Counted from the stretch's first letter, positions 16,601 to 25,207 are shown. The stretch is DNA of 64,000 nucleotides from Bordetella genomosp. 11 (GCF_002261215.1 NZ_NEVS01000001.1:744001-808000), one strand, 5' to 3'. The notes: generated from the letters alone by a model not told the origin. A program made the numbers and translations.

Positions 16601-19600
16601 GTTCTCGTCCTGGATCGACTCCTCGCGATCCTGGCGCACGAGATTGGTCTCCTGGTCCCAGGCCAGGCGCCACACGTTGCCGTACGGATCGACGCGACGC
16701 ACGGGGCGTCCCAGGGCGTCGTACTCCGACACGAAGGCGCGGCCGTCCTGGTCGATCTCGCGGACCAGGTTATTGCCGCTGTCGTAGTAGTACTGGATCG
16801 TAAGCAGCGTGCCCGGCCCGCTGTCCAGGAAGGCCGCCGGCAGGTCGGCCGCCGCCACGGCCGGCGGGTCGTCGTAGCGGTTGGCGGACGCGGTGATGCG
16901 CCGCCCCAGTTCGTCATAGCTGAACTGGCGCCGGGCCAGCAGCAGGAAACTACCGTCGGGCTGCTTGCCGTGCGTGCATTCGACCAGAAGATTCCCCAGC
17001 TTGTCGAACCGCCGCACGGTGACGTTTCCCAGCGCGTCCTCGGTCCGCAGCGCCCGGCCGAATGTGTCGAAGGTAAAGCGCGTCGCATAACCGCGCGGAT
17101 TGGTCACCCGCACCACGCGTCCATCGGCATCGTAGTCGTTGCGGGTGACGGCGTGGACGCGCGCGTAGTCGTCGATGGTCGCGGCCACCAGCGATCGCTC
17201 GTTGTACCTTAGCTTGCGCAGGCGGCCCGATGGCGAGATCGTCAGGCAGGGCCGCCCCGCGCGGTCGTGTACGACGCGGGTCAGCTTGAATGTCGTGTCG
17301 TCGCCGATCGACTGGGCAAGCAGATGCTGCTCCTCGTCGTAGCGGCTTAGCGTGATGAAGACGCCCGTGGGCAGATGGTTCTCGTCCTTCAGCTCGAGTT
17401 CCGTGCGCACGAGGTTGCCGGCGCGATCGTAGGCGAAGGTCGTGGTGGCGCCAACCGGCAGCGAGCTGGTACGGCGCGTCACCTGATCCAGCGCGTTGTA
17501 GGCTGTTTCGGATACGAAGCGGTTATCTCCCGGCGTGAACTTCGGCCGGTAGAGCCGCGTGACCCGGCCCAGGGCGTCGCGGTCCACGGACGCGGTCAGT
17601 GCCGCACCGGACGGATCGACGGCGGTGGACCGCAGCAGGCCGTCGAGCGGGCCGTCGCCCGCGCCGAAATAGGTGTGGCGGGAACGCAGGCCGGACGCGT
17701 TGACGGCTTCCAGCAGGCGGCCGTTGGCGTCGTATTCGCTGAAGGCGACCGCGACAGGCTCGCCCATGGATCCGTCGGGCAGCGTGGGCGTGGGGCGCAG
17801 GATGGATGCGGCCAACAGGTTCTGGAATCCATTGCCCGGCGTGTAGGCATAGCGGGTCAGGGTGTGGTCGTAGGCGGCGTCCTCGGCGAAGGCAGGGTTG
17901 GCACTGCGGGTGTAGCGCGCGTCGGAGACGGCCCGCGGTTGGTTGAACTCCGGCTCATAGGAGAACTTCTGGATGGCGTCCGCATCGTCGGTGGCGAAGA
18001 TATCGGGCAGCGCGGCGGCCGACCACAGGCTGGGCGCCAGCCCGGTGGGCGCGAAGCGCAGATAGCGTCCCCGCCTGACGATGGCCAGGACGTTGCCGAA
18101 TTGCAGGCGTGTCGCGGCCGTGAGATCGGCATCGGCCTGCGGGCGGTAGTCTTCGCCGCGCGGATGCAGGCGCTCGTACCAGTCGCGTCCTAACAGCGTC
18201 TGGGTGGTCACGCCCATCGGTGTGACGGCGGCGATCTGGTTGCCGTCGCGGTTGTAGCGGTAGTGCGCGCCGATCAGTCTCGGCAGGCCGCCGAGAATGG
18301 CGTACTCCTCCTTGTAAAGGGCGTTGCCGAAGCGGTTGAACAGGTAGCGCAACTGGCGGCCATCGCGCTCGGTCACGATGGTTTGCCGGTCCGGTCTCTC
18401 GTGATCGTCGTAGGGCTGATTGAAGTCCTCGATCACGTCGGCGTAGTCGAACAGGATGTCGCCGCCGCTTTGCCGCTGGCGGATCACGCGGCGGTAGTCC
18501 ACGCGCTCCGGCTGGACGCCGTACTCGTTCTCCAGGAACGGCCGGCCGCTGGCGTCGAAGATCGCCGTCAAGGCGTGCTGCAGGCTCGCGTCGGCGCGGG
18601 CTGTCCCGATGTAGTCGTAGACCGATGTCGGGCCGGCGCGATGCGGTTCGATCGCCGGCAGGGTGACCGTTACCAGATTGCCGATGTCGTCATAGCCGTA
18701 GCGCCAGGTCCGCCCGGTGAAATCGGCGATGGCCACGATGCGTTCCTGGCTGTCGTGGAAGAAGTCGACCCAGCGGTGGACGCTGTTGATCTCGACGCGC
18801 GCGAGACGCCCGTCGTCGTAGCTGAAGGCCAGATAATTGCCGTGGCGATCCTCGATGCGTGCCACGACATGGATGGCCGGACCCAGCGTCGGATGTTGCC
18901 GGTAGCGGATGCGCGTGCCGTCCGGCTGGCGCAGCGTGAAGGAATCGCCCTCGGCCAGCAGGACCGCGTCCACGCCGTCCGGCGGCAGCCAGTACCCATG
19001 GATCTCATGGCGCGTGTACAGCTCGATGCCCAGCGCCCCGTTCGATCTGGCGATGGACAGCGCGTCGGGCGGTACGGCCAGCCACAGGTTGTAGTTATGG
19101 TCCCAATTGAAGCCCAGCGGGCCCTGGTAGGCGACGAGTTGGGAATAGCTGCGCTGGAACACGAAGTTCTGGCCGGCGCCGTTCAATTCGAAATCGGCGA
19201 TGGCGTAGGCGAACTCGCCGTTGAACAGCTTCACCGGGTCGGCGGCCTTTGCCACGTTTTCCTTGGCGGGGGCCGGGTCCAGGCTCTTGACCACGTAATG
19301 GCCACTGCCGCCGCCGCTCTCGCCGGACGGCATGATGACCGGAGCGACTTCCTCGATCACCTGGTCGCGCAGGCGGGCGAACCTGTCCGCCATTTCCTGC
19401 GGCACGTCGATTTGCAGCGGCGCGGATTTCAGCAGTTTCTTGAAGTCGTCCAGCGTCTGCTTGTCTGGCGGGTTCTCGGCCAGCACGGTGGCGGCGTCCT
19501 CGGCCAAATCCATGTAGCGCTTGCGGATCGCATCCTTGACCTGATCGTCATTCATCTCCGGCCGGACCGTGGCCACCGACGAGGCGCCTCCCGCATCCGG

Positions 19601-19636
19601 CGTGGTGTCCGGCGTCGTGGTGTCCGGATCCGGCAT
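13649..19636 (-). CDS. RHS/YD-repeat protein with HNH-like tip and hydrophobic tail
   Basis: A 1995-residue polymorphic-toxin-type protein. Residues 1-130 are acidic and helical with no signal peptide, PAAR or VgrG element. Residues about 133-205 form the DUF6531 entry domain (DPVKLFNGEFAYAIADFEL). Dozens of YD repeats (G-x-x-x-x-x-Y-D) then build the RHS shell. The core ends with NNPLAFADPLGL at about residue 1662. The variable tail (1663-1995) contains NLDHAVELQ, then DASVNKSQG, an arrangement like HNH/treble-clef nucleases (Asp-His at 1760-1761, Asn at 1792). It is followed by about 110 residues of glycine-rich hydrophobic helices and a Trp-rich end. It starts nine bases after the partner gene. 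No immunity gene is recognisable. Confidence 0.88.
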   Translation of the reverse strand: MPDPDTTTPDTTPDAGGASSVATVRPEMNDDQVKDAIRKRYMDLAEDAATVLAENPPDKQTLDDFKKLLKSAPLQIDVPQEMADRFARLRDQVIEEVAPVIMPSGESGGGSGHYVVKSLDPAPAKENVAKAADPVKLFNGEFAYAIADFELNGAGQNFVFQRSYSQLVAYQGPLGFNWDHNYNLWLAVPPDALSIARSNGALGIELYTRHEIHGYWLPPDGVDAVLLAEGDSFTLRQPDGTRIRYRQHPTLGPAIHVVARIEDRHGNYLAFSYDDGRLARVEINSVHRWVDFFHDSQERIVAIADFTGRTWRYGYDDIGNLVTVTLPAIEPHRAGPTSVYDYIGTARADASLQHALTAIFDASGRPFLENEYGVQPERVDYRRVIRQRQSGGDILFDYADVIEDFNQPYDDHERPDRQTIVTERDGRQLRYLFNRFGNALYKEEYAILGGLPRLIGAHYRYNRDGNQIAAVTPMGVTTQTLLGRDWYERLHPRGEDYRPQADADLTAATRLQFGNVLAIVRRGRYLRFAPTGLAPSLWSAAALPDIFATDDADAIQKFSYEPEFNQPRAVSDARYTRSANPAFAEDAAYDHTLTRYAYTPGNGFQNLLAASILRPTPTLPDGSMGEPVAVAFSEYDANGRLLEAVNASGLRSRHTYFGAGDGPLDGLLRSTAVDPSGAALTASVDRDALGRVTRLYRPKFTPGDNRFVSETAYNALDQVTRRTSSLPVGATTTFAYDRAGNLVRTELELKDENHLPTGVFITLSRYDEEQHLLAQSIGDDTTFKLTRVVHDRAGRPCLTISPSGRLRKLRYNERSLVAATIDDYARVHAVTRNDYDADGRVVRVTNPRGYATRFTFDTFGRALRTEDALGNVTVRRFDKLGNLLVECTHGKQPDGSFLLLARRQFSYDELGRRITASANRYDDPPAVAAADLPAAFLDSGPGTLLTIQYYYDSGNNLVREIDQDGRAFVSEYDALGRPVRRVDPYGNVWRLAWDQETNLVRQDREESIQDENGTVLGTQHYAETWTYDELNRRTAHATTTAVVRQAYDSRGDVVAITDPLGNTVRNEYDVFRRLVRNRQMLSSASAGGTPQPVEIRFGWDLDDKKVSQTDALGRVTRYVYDTAGRLASTVLPDASADLAQYDAAGNMVSYHDRNGAVRYFSWDALNRNTVLHIDRSALASGVELGGASEQRVEYDGLGRMRRVANDFVDIGLRHDSLDHVLEETVSFPGVPGADPARTFAIQRRFSNTGAAELLRYPSGRALRYRRDALDRVVAIAQQQRGTDWPGDPATADDAPLAGFGYAGLSPSRLSRAGGPATDFRVDAGGRVDEVRHSVDGTPILTAQYLHDALGNVRNAVEAGQDFGTRQAFAYDSLSRLSDWRTAMPATPLDMAPLSPPAQPLPDPLPDLQAPIDARFFDLAAAQDAGSWRYDLAGNRTSSIAGGTGISYAVNELDQYTRVDTAERRYDGNGNLVQDEAWTYVYDFRNQLVTATRRSDNRTIERYYDGLGRLHAERQAGTLRLFLRDGQEAIEEYEGGQLARSIVWDPVRSDALIVSGAGRDNFPMFDARHSVRYLFDRSGKRNFYIYDPFGVPLRTMVPSDDNPFGYAGKRRIDETGKLDFVFRAYEPATGRFLQRDPKGQTDGPNFYVFVRNNPLAFADPLGLESRPEFAGVTATLGAEWMFRHPSGFTLAVPNNFDRAKIRAYRQRIRDPLDRGVGMRSPLEGLRSKTDDIRAANETLADLAEVRLRDEQGRRPPNVNLDHAVELQHVIRSGAPGADTVRPQDHRWQDASVNKSQGASARQADIRSRARGDPWDVSAGGVARERDLNKFWNRPGWRGLNRAWGAYNLAGGTYASISSLGDDIREGNWFAAGLDASGFVAGGLEIGGMLAGSNTLLAAGRWIGVPGAIISSGVIGVRIGTNLYNNYVDKENAMDAGSWVEERTGSRVLGATAAAGWAIGSAAYHAPGAAYDYAKETWTVDPDEIDWDRTLKPWKWL

Positions 19637-19645
19637 GGCCGCTGC

Positions 19646-21205
19646 TCAATCTTTGGCGGTTTTCAGGAAACGGTCCAGCACATCTTTCTGCGCGACCCCC
19701 GCCGTGGCATCGGTGGCCGTCGCGGCAAAGAGCTGGGCGAGCGTCGTGATCTTGGCCCGCTGCAGATCGGGTAGATGCGCCGGGTCCAGGAAACCCTTGC
19801 CGGCCACATCGGCCAGCGGGATGTTGGCCTGCATGGCGATGCCGGCCACCAGCGACCGGAAGACGCCCGTTTGTTCGAACGGCCTGGGCTGGTAACTGCC
19901 CGCCGAGATGTTGTTCAGCATCTGGCGCCGCACCTGGCTTTGGGCGACGTTAAGGTCGCGCTGGGTTTGCGCACGGGCCTCCGGCGAGGTAGAGCCGCTC
20001 TGCGTGCGCGCCAGGGCCACGGTGGCGCGGTCGGGCAGCGAGAATTCGCCGGTTACCACCGGCGGGCGGACCGGCTCGCGCAGTTGCTGCAGTACCAGAT
20101 TGCCGTTGTCGTCGAAGGTGCCGCAGCTCTGGATGATGCGGCGCGTGACCACGAGCTGTTTCCATGGTGTCAGCGGCGTCGTCGGCACGGGCGGCGTGGG
20201 CGGCAGCGGATCCGGCGGCGGCCAATTGCCGCCGCCGGTGTTGGGTCGCTGCATGGTGGCGACCAGGTAGTACGGCACGGCCGCCGGCGCCTGGTGGCCG
20301 GTGTCCAGCCCGGCCTGGATGCACAGGCCGTCCAGCGAGCGCGGCATGTGCACCACCAGGAAAACATCCTGGATGCCCTCCAGATTGCGCTCGCCGTCGA
20401 TCAGGTTGAATTCGGTCTGCGCGGAATTCGAGACCGTATGCGGGCGCGGCGCCACCACGAACAGCGCGCGGTTGGTGCCGAGGTGATAGCCGTTGAACAG
20501 CTGGTACATCTGGCTGGTGGACGTGGTGCGGCTCAGGGTTTCGCGGGCCTCGCGCGACGTATCGGTGGTGTTCTGGTTCACCGTCGTGTCGGACCAGCTG
20601 GAGGTGACGCTGCCGGAGGCGCCGAAGGGGCCGACGCTGAAGCCCGCGCTCGCACCGACTTCCAGGCTGTTCGTCGAGCTATTGCCCTTGGTGATGCTGG
20701 TCGTGTTCGCCGATGCCGAAAGCATCTCCGCGCCCTCGGTCACGGACTCGTAGAGCTCGCGTTTCTTGGGCTCGAAATCCAGGAAGTAAGGATAGTCGTC
20801 CGGCGGCACGCCGTCGGCGTTGTGCGGATAGACGGCGATCTGCATGATGGCGCCCAGGCACGGCCAGTACTGCGCCGCCCAGCCGCTGGCGATGATGGTC
20901 TCCCACAAGGTGCGTTGCAGGTCATCCCAATTGCCGGCCTGTTGCGCCTGGGTCTGGGCATTGCGCAATGCCTCGGAGGGATTCCAGCCGGTCAGGCTGC
21001 ACGTCAGCCGCAGATAAACCAGCCGGGAATTCGGATAGCTATCGGCGGTCTCTTCTTCCGGTACGACGTAGTAATAGACGGCCAGTGACGAACGCCACTT
21101 CGGACTGAACGCCATGTCGCCGAAGTTCGTATCGACCATATCCGTGGCGAATGCCATGCGCGTCCAGGTGATGTCCTGGGGCGGCATGAGAGATTGGATT
21201 GCCAT
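19646..21205 (-). CDS. RHS-operon partner protein with aerolysin-like Ser/Thr segment
   Basis: A 519-residue protein that I do not recognise as a named family. Residues 163-232 are strikingly rich in Ser, Thr, Asn and small residues with alternating polarity (GNSSTNSLEVGASAGFSV, FGASGSVTSSWSDTT). Such a stretch is seen in the membrane-insertion hairpins of aerolysin/ETX-MTX2 beta-pore formers. A proline-rich linker follows near 325-350, and the C-terminal 130 residues are helical. There is no signal peptide. The start at ATG 21205 is supported by GAGG five bases upstream; an in-frame ATG at 21265 lacks one. It is the first gene of the RHS operon, so it may deliver or anchor the RHS protein. 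That function is inference. Confidence 0.6.
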   Translation of the reverse strand: MAIQSLMPPQDITWTRMAFATDMVDTNFGDMAFSPKWRSSLAVYYYVVPEEETADSYPNSRLVYLRLTCSLTGWNPSEALRNAQTQAQQAGNWDDLQRTLWETIIASGWAAQYWPCLGAIMQIAVYPHNADGVPPDDYPYFLDFEPKKRELYESVTEGAEMLSASANTTSITKGNSSTNSLEVGASAGFSVGPFGASGSVTSSWSDTTVNQNTTDTSREARETLSRTTSTSQMYQLFNGYHLGTNRALFVVAPRPHTVSNSAQTEFNLIDGERNLEGIQDVFLVVHMPRSLDGLCIQAGLDTGHQAPAAVPYYLVATMQRPNTGGGNWPPPDPLPPTPPVPTTPLTPWKQLVVTRRIIQSCGTFDDNGNLVLQQLREPVRPPVVTGEFSLPDRATVALARTQSGSTSPEARAQTQRDLNVAQSQVRRQMLNNISAGSYQPRPFEQTGVFRSLVAGIAMQANIPLADVAGKGFLDPAHLPDLQRAKITTLAQLFAATATDATAGVAQKDVLDRFLKTAKD

Positions 21206-21372
21206 ACCGACCTCGCCGCTGGGTTCGACTGGTGCCAATGATACGGTGGGCTTACCGGCCCACATCCGGGATTAATACTTTTCGATATCGCCGGATCGGC
21301 GAGGACCGGCCGTCGGATGACATCCATGCGCGGCCGGCCGTTCGGCGGTGACCGGCTCGCCCCGCCTGGACG

Positions 21373-21930
21373 TCACTGATCGAGTCTGCGGATCCGCTGG
21401 CCCTGTATGCCGATGCCGGCCATCAAGCCCTGCTGCCCGTAGATGAACGCGTAGACATCCGACTTCATCGTCGTGGTCGTCACGGATTTGGCGGCGCCCG
21501 CTTCCATGACCACCACGGTCGGGCCTACACCGATCGACCATTCTCCCGTGGAATTGACGTAGCGTATGGCGTCGTCGGTCATCAGGAACAGGGCTTCGGA
21601 GAACCCTTGCGCGCCGGCCTGCATGCCGAACGAAAGCGCGGTGGCCCTGTAGTAGCCGATCACTTTGCCGTTGCGGTCGAACATGACGCCCTTGCCGCCC
21701 TGGGCGCCCACGATAAAGCCCGCTTTCAAAACGTCGGGGAAGACGAGGATGGCCTTGGCTTCTTTCCGGAGTGCCGGCGCCCTGGGTTCCGTGTCGAGCA
21801 ACTGCTGCAGCGCGCTTCGCGATTTCGCTTCCAGCTCGGGATCGCTGTTGGAGGTGTTTGATGTTGACGTACAGGCTGCCAGAAACAGCAGCAATGCCAG
21901 CGGGAGAGTCCGCGAGAGATGCGCGATCAT
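21373..21930 (-). CDS. YSC84/SYLF-domain lipoprotein
   Basis: A 185-residue lipoprotein. The signal peptide ends in the lipobox FLAAC (cysteine about residue 20), and a short Ser/Thr/Asn linker leads into a SYLF lipid-binding domain: AKAILVFPDVLKAGFIVGAQGGKGVM, then MQAGAQGFSEALFLM and the closing GLMAGIGIQGQRIRRLD. Bacterial YSC84 lipoproteins are envelope proteins of unclear role, often stress induced. AAGGAG seven bases before ATG 21930 fixes the start. It reads in the same direction as the RHS operon, separated by 167 bp containing a small palindrome (GGATG-A-CATCC at 21315-21325). Confidence 0.9.
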   Translation of the reverse strand: MIAHLSRTLPLALLLFLAACTSTSNTSNSDPELEAKSRSALQQLLDTEPRAPALRKEAKAILVFPDVLKAGFIVGAQGGKGVMFDRNGKVIGYYRATALSFGMQAGAQGFSEALFLMTDDAIRYVNSTGEWSIGVGPTVVVMEAGAAKSVTTTTMKSDVYAFIYGQQGLMAGIGIQGQRIRRLDQ

Positions 21931-22136
21931 GATCGATCTCCTTACGTGGGCGAGCGCGGTGATGGCCGCGAGCGGCGCGCATTGCGCCACCAACGCAAAG
22001 ATATGCCTTGGGGGATGTGGCCGGCGTCGGCTTTCAGGCGCAATCCGGCGGGGCAAATGCCCGCGACTCGCTCGTCTTGCCGGCTACATGAGGATTGCGC
22101 CGGGAAACGACGGCGCATTCACCGGTGGGGTGGGCG

Positions 22137-22808
22137 TCAACGGTCCACGCCGAGCAGCGCGGGAAGTCTGGCCATATCGGCGAAGACGGCGATGGCGCCG
22201 CTGCCCAGCAGCGCATCGGGCGGGCTGTGCGCGGGGCCGCCGGGGCTGTAGCCCAGTACGGTCGCGCCGGCCGCCAGGCCGGCGGTGACGCCGGTCACGC
22301 TGTCCTCGATCACGACGCAGGCGGCGGGATCCGTCTTCAGCGCCGCCGCCGCGGCCAGGTACACGTCGGGGCTGGGCTTCGAGCGGGCCATTTCATAGCC
22401 GCTGAAAGTCCTGCCCTGGAAGTAGGGCATCAGGCCCGTTTTGTTCAACTGCAACTCCAGCTTGTCGCGGTCGGCCCCGGAGGCACAGGCGATGCGGCCA
22501 TCCAGGCGCTGGTGAAGCAGCTTTACGGTTTCGAGCACGTGCGGAATGGCTTGCACATGCTTGCGCAGGGCTTCGTTGCGGCGGCGCCAGAATTCCGCCA
22601 GCCAGTCCGCGCCGACGGCCTGTCCCGAAGCCCGGCTGATCCACGCCAGCTCGTCTTTCATCGTCTTGCCGACGAAGCGGCGCAGCGTCTCGTCGTGCGA
22701 CACGGGTAGACCGAGCTCTTGCAGCATGTCGCTCAGGACGCCGGTGGAGATGCGTTCGCTGTCGACCAGCACGCCATCGCAGTCGAATAACACCGCCTCG
22801 AATTTCAT
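22137..22808 (-). CDS. HAD-superfamily hydrolase (beta-phosphoglucomutase/GPP-like)
   Basis: A 223-residue HAD phosphatase. Motif I is FDCDGVLVDS (nucleophile Asp at residue 9), motif II CASGAD, motif III the lysine in MARSKPSPDVYL, and motif IV VIEDSVTG. The cap is inserted between motifs I and II (class C1), as in phosphoglycolate, sugar-phosphate and YieH/GPP phosphatases. Substrate is not predictable, but the DCDG variant and size suit the YieH-like 6-phosphogluconate phosphatase group. It is divergent from the MarR-GNAT gene. Confidence 0.9.
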   Translation of the reverse strand: MKFEAVLFDCDGVLVDSERISTGVLSDMLQELGLPVSHDETLRRFVGKTMKDELAWISRASGQAVGADWLAEFWRRRNEALRKHVQAIPHVLETVKLLHQRLDGRIACASGADRDKLELQLNKTGLMPYFQGRTFSGYEMARSKPSPDVYLAAAAALKTDPAACVVIEDSVTGVTAGLAAGATVLGYSPGGPAHSPPDALLGSGAIAVFADMARLPALLGVDR

Positions 22809-22896
22809 GCGCCTCCGCGTGAAAAAGAATGGGCGGGAGACCCCGCCGTGTTCCGATCTTACTTGTTCCCGCGTTTGGAACCCCGGCCGCTTGCAT

Positions 22897-22934
22897 ATGT
22901 GCCAAAGGCAATTAATAATATGCTTTTGGCACAT
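22897..22934. promoter_or_regulatory. Near-perfect 14-bp inverted repeat, MarR-type operator
   Basis: Arms ATGTGCCAAAGGCA (22897-22910) and TGCTTTTGGCACAT (22921-22934) match in 13 of 14 pairs around a 10-bp AT-only spacer (ATTAATAATA), which could also supply a -10 box. It lies 16 bp upstream of the MarR-GNAT start, in the gap shared with the divergent HAD gene. Confidence 0.65.
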
Positions 22935-22949
22935 AAATTGGACAGGGCC

Positions 22950-23870
22950 ATGGCGGATACGGCAGTCGACCAACGCGTCGCCGCGGTGCGCGGCTTCAAT
23001 CGTTTCTACACGCGCCAGATCGGCGTGCTGCACGAACATTTGCTGGAAAGCGAATTTTCGCTGACGGAGGTCCGCATCCTGTACGAGCTGGCGCACCGCG
23101 ACGGCTTGACCACCTCGGATCTCGTCAAGGAGCTGGGGCTGAACGCCGGCTACCTCAGCAGGGTGATCTCGGGATTCGAAAAGCGGGGGCTGGTGGCGAA
23201 GACGCGTTCGGCCACCGACGCGCGCGCGTCCGATCTGGCGCTGACCGGGAAAGGGCGCGCGACCTTCGCGCCCTTGAACGACGCCTCGCGGCGCGAGGTG
23301 ATCGCCATGCTGGAACGCCTGCCCGAGCCGGCCCAGCATGAATTGGTCGATGCGATGGCGCGGATCCAGGCGGTCCTGGGCAATCCCAGCCCTGGCTATA
23401 TCCTGCGCGATCCCCAGCCCGGGGACATGGGGTGGGTGGTCCAGAGCCAGGCAGTCCTGTATGCGCGCGAATTCGGCTGGAATTCGGAGTACGAGGCGCT
23501 GGTCGCCGAGATCGTGGCCAAGTTCGTGCGGGAATTCGACCCGGCTTGCGAGCGATGCTGGATCGCCGAGAAGGACGGCCGCCCCGTGGGCTCGGTGTTC
23601 GTCGTGCGCCAGGATGAAGACACCGCCAAGCTGCGCCTGCTGGCCGTCGACCCCAGCGCGCGTGGGCTGGGCATCGGCCACCGCCTGGTGGACGAGTGCC
23701 TGCGGTTTGCCCGCCGTACCGGCTACAGCAAGATGATGCTGTGGACCAATAGCGTGCTGGCGGACGCGCGCAGGATCTACGAAAGCGCGGGCTTCCGGCT
23801 GGTCGAGGAAGAACCGCACCACAGCTTTGGAAAAGACCTGATCGGGCAGATCTGGGCGCGGGATCTGTAA
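22950..23870 (+). CDS. MarR-type regulator fused to GNAT acetyltransferase
   Basis: A 306-residue fusion. Residues 5-150 are a winged-helix MarR domain (LTTSDLVKELGLNAGYLSRVISGFEKRGLV recognition helix and wing) and residues 160-306 a GNAT domain with motif A LLAVDPSARGLGIGHRLVDECL. Such single-chain MarR-GNAT proteins are common in proteobacteria, and in them a transcription switch and an enzyme may respond to the same metabolite. ATG 22950 is preferred; an upstream in-frame ATG at 22920 falls inside the operator. The strong inverted repeat just upstream implies autoregulation and possible control of the divergent HAD gene. Confidence 0.9.
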   Translation: MADTAVDQRVAAVRGFNRFYTRQIGVLHEHLLESEFSLTEVRILYELAHRDGLTTSDLVKELGLNAGYLSRVISGFEKRGLVAKTRSATDARASDLALTGKGRATFAPLNDASRREVIAMLERLPEPAQHELVDAMARIQAVLGNPSPGYILRDPQPGDMGWVVQSQAVLYAREFGWNSEYEALVAEIVAKFVREFDPACERCWIAEKDGRPVGSVFVVRQDEDTAKLRLLAVDPSARGLGIGHRLVDECLRFARRTGYSKMMLWTNSVLADARRIYESAGFRLVEEEPHHSFGKDLIGQIWARDL

Positions 23871-23901
23871 TCGGCGGCGGGCAGCCGACGCGCGGCGGTG
23901 G

Positions 23902-25134
23902 CTAGGCGGCCGGCTGCGTCGGCGCTGCGATGGGGGCGGTTGGCCGGCGGGTTTCGGGCAGCGCCAGCAGGCCGACGAGCGCCAGCGTGGCAATGCCCGC
24001 CAATGCGAGAAAGGCAGCGCTGTAGCCGGCATGCTGCACGATCACGCCCGCCAGCCCGGCGCTCAGCGCGGCGCCGATGCCGAACAGGGTGGTGACGGCC
24101 GCGAGGCTCGCATTGAATCGGCCGGTCCCTTGTGTCAGGTCCAGCACCATCAAGGGAAGCGCCGCGCCAAAGATGCCGGCGCCGACGCCATCGAGCAGCT
24201 GGACGCCGACCAGCCAGGCCGAGTCGTCGGAAAACGTGTAAAGGATGCCGCGCAGCGGCAGGATGGCGAACCCGATCAGCATCAAGGGCTTGCGGCCTAT
24301 CCGGTCGGCATGGCGTCCGACCGCCAATGCGGCCGGGATCATGACGAACTGTGCCGCCACGATGCACGCCGCGGTAAGCGGGGTGGCAAGCCTGGGGTTC
24401 GCGAGCGCGAGCTTCTGCCCCACCAGGGGCAGCATGGCCGCATTGGCCAGGTGAAACAGGGCGCAGCTGACGGCAAGGATCAGGAGCGAACGATTGCGCA
24501 GTACCTGGCCGAGCGGCACGGGCGCGGCGTGCGCCGGCCCCGGGTTCGCGAGCATTCCGCTGGCCAGCTTCACGTCGATGCGCGCCGGTATGGCCAGCGC
24601 GGCCGCGATGCTGGCCAATGCCATCGCGGCCATAAGATAGAAGACGGCGGCAGGCCCCCATAGATACGCCAGCCCCCCCGCCAACAGGGCCGCGAAGGCG
24701 TTGCCCGCGTGATTGAAGGATTCGTTGCGCGCGATGCGCCCGGTGAAAGCGCCGGCCCCGCATAGCCCCAGCGTGATGCCCGCGATCGCCGGGGCGAAGA
24801 TGGACGAGGCGATGCCAGCCAGGGATTGGGTCAGTAACACCCACGAAAATCCGGCACTGCCGAGAATGGCCAGGGACGCGACCGTTACGGCGACCGCGGC
24901 GCCGATGATCAGGCGGCGTTTGTTGGCCGTGCGATCGACGAACGCGCCGGCCGGCGTCTGCGCCAGCAGCGCCGCCAGCCCGGATACCGTCATGACAAGA
25001 CCTATGCGGTCGGGCCGCCACTGGTGCACAGCCAGCAAATAGATCGCGAGATAGGGGCCCAGCCCGTCACGTACATCGGCGATGAAGAAGTTCAGCCAAT
25101 CCAGGGGATACGACGAGCGCGGGGTTGGCTGCAA
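23902..25134 (-). CDS. MFS transporter (TTG start)
   Basis: A 410-residue 12-helix MFS carrier with the loop 2-3 motif GAFVDRTANKRRLI and its second-half counterpart AVGRHADRIGRKPLM. The sequence resembles small drug or sugar efflux permeases (YcaD/SetA-like group). The frame has no ATG before helix 1, so the TTG at 25134, with GAGG five bases upstream, is taken as start; the first helix begins shortly after (LDWLNFFIADVRDGLGPYLAIYL). It is convergent with the MarR-GNAT gene and reads in the same direction as the LysR gene upstream. Confidence 0.88.
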   Translation of the reverse strand: MQPTPRSSYPLDWLNFFIADVRDGLGPYLAIYLLAVHQWRPDRIGLVMTVSGLAALLAQTPAGAFVDRTANKRRLIIGAAVAVTVASLAILGSAGFSWVLLTQSLAGIASSIFAPAIAGITLGLCGAGAFTGRIARNESFNHAGNAFAALLAGGLAYLWGPAAVFYLMAAMALASIAAALAIPARIDVKLASGMLANPGPAHAAPVPLGQVLRNRSLLILAVSCALFHLANAAMLPLVGQKLALANPRLATPLTAACIVAAQFVMIPAALAVGRHADRIGRKPLMLIGFAILPLRGILYTFSDDSAWLVGVQLLDGVGAGIFGAALPLMVLDLTQGTGRFNASLAAVTTLFGIGAALSAGLAGVIVQHAGYSAAFLALAGIATLALVGLLALPETRRPTAPIAAPTQPAA

Positions 25135-25207
25135 GCTGGCCTCGATGTCGGAGACGAATCAATCGCAGCGAGTTTACAGGCATGGGAAGGGCGAGCCTTC
25201 ATCCTGG

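Noticed and set aside
13748..17212. A 1154-codon open frame on the plus strand opposite the RHS gene
   Set aside because: It is the GC-biased antisense shadow of the repeat-rich RHS gene. It has no domain, ribosome site or sensible composition, and the minus-strand reading is strongly supported.
13649..21205. RHS operon as a type VI secretion cargo locus
   Set aside because: No PAAR, VgrG, Hcp or EagR-type chaperone gene is present in the operon or nearby, so type VI delivery cannot be claimed.
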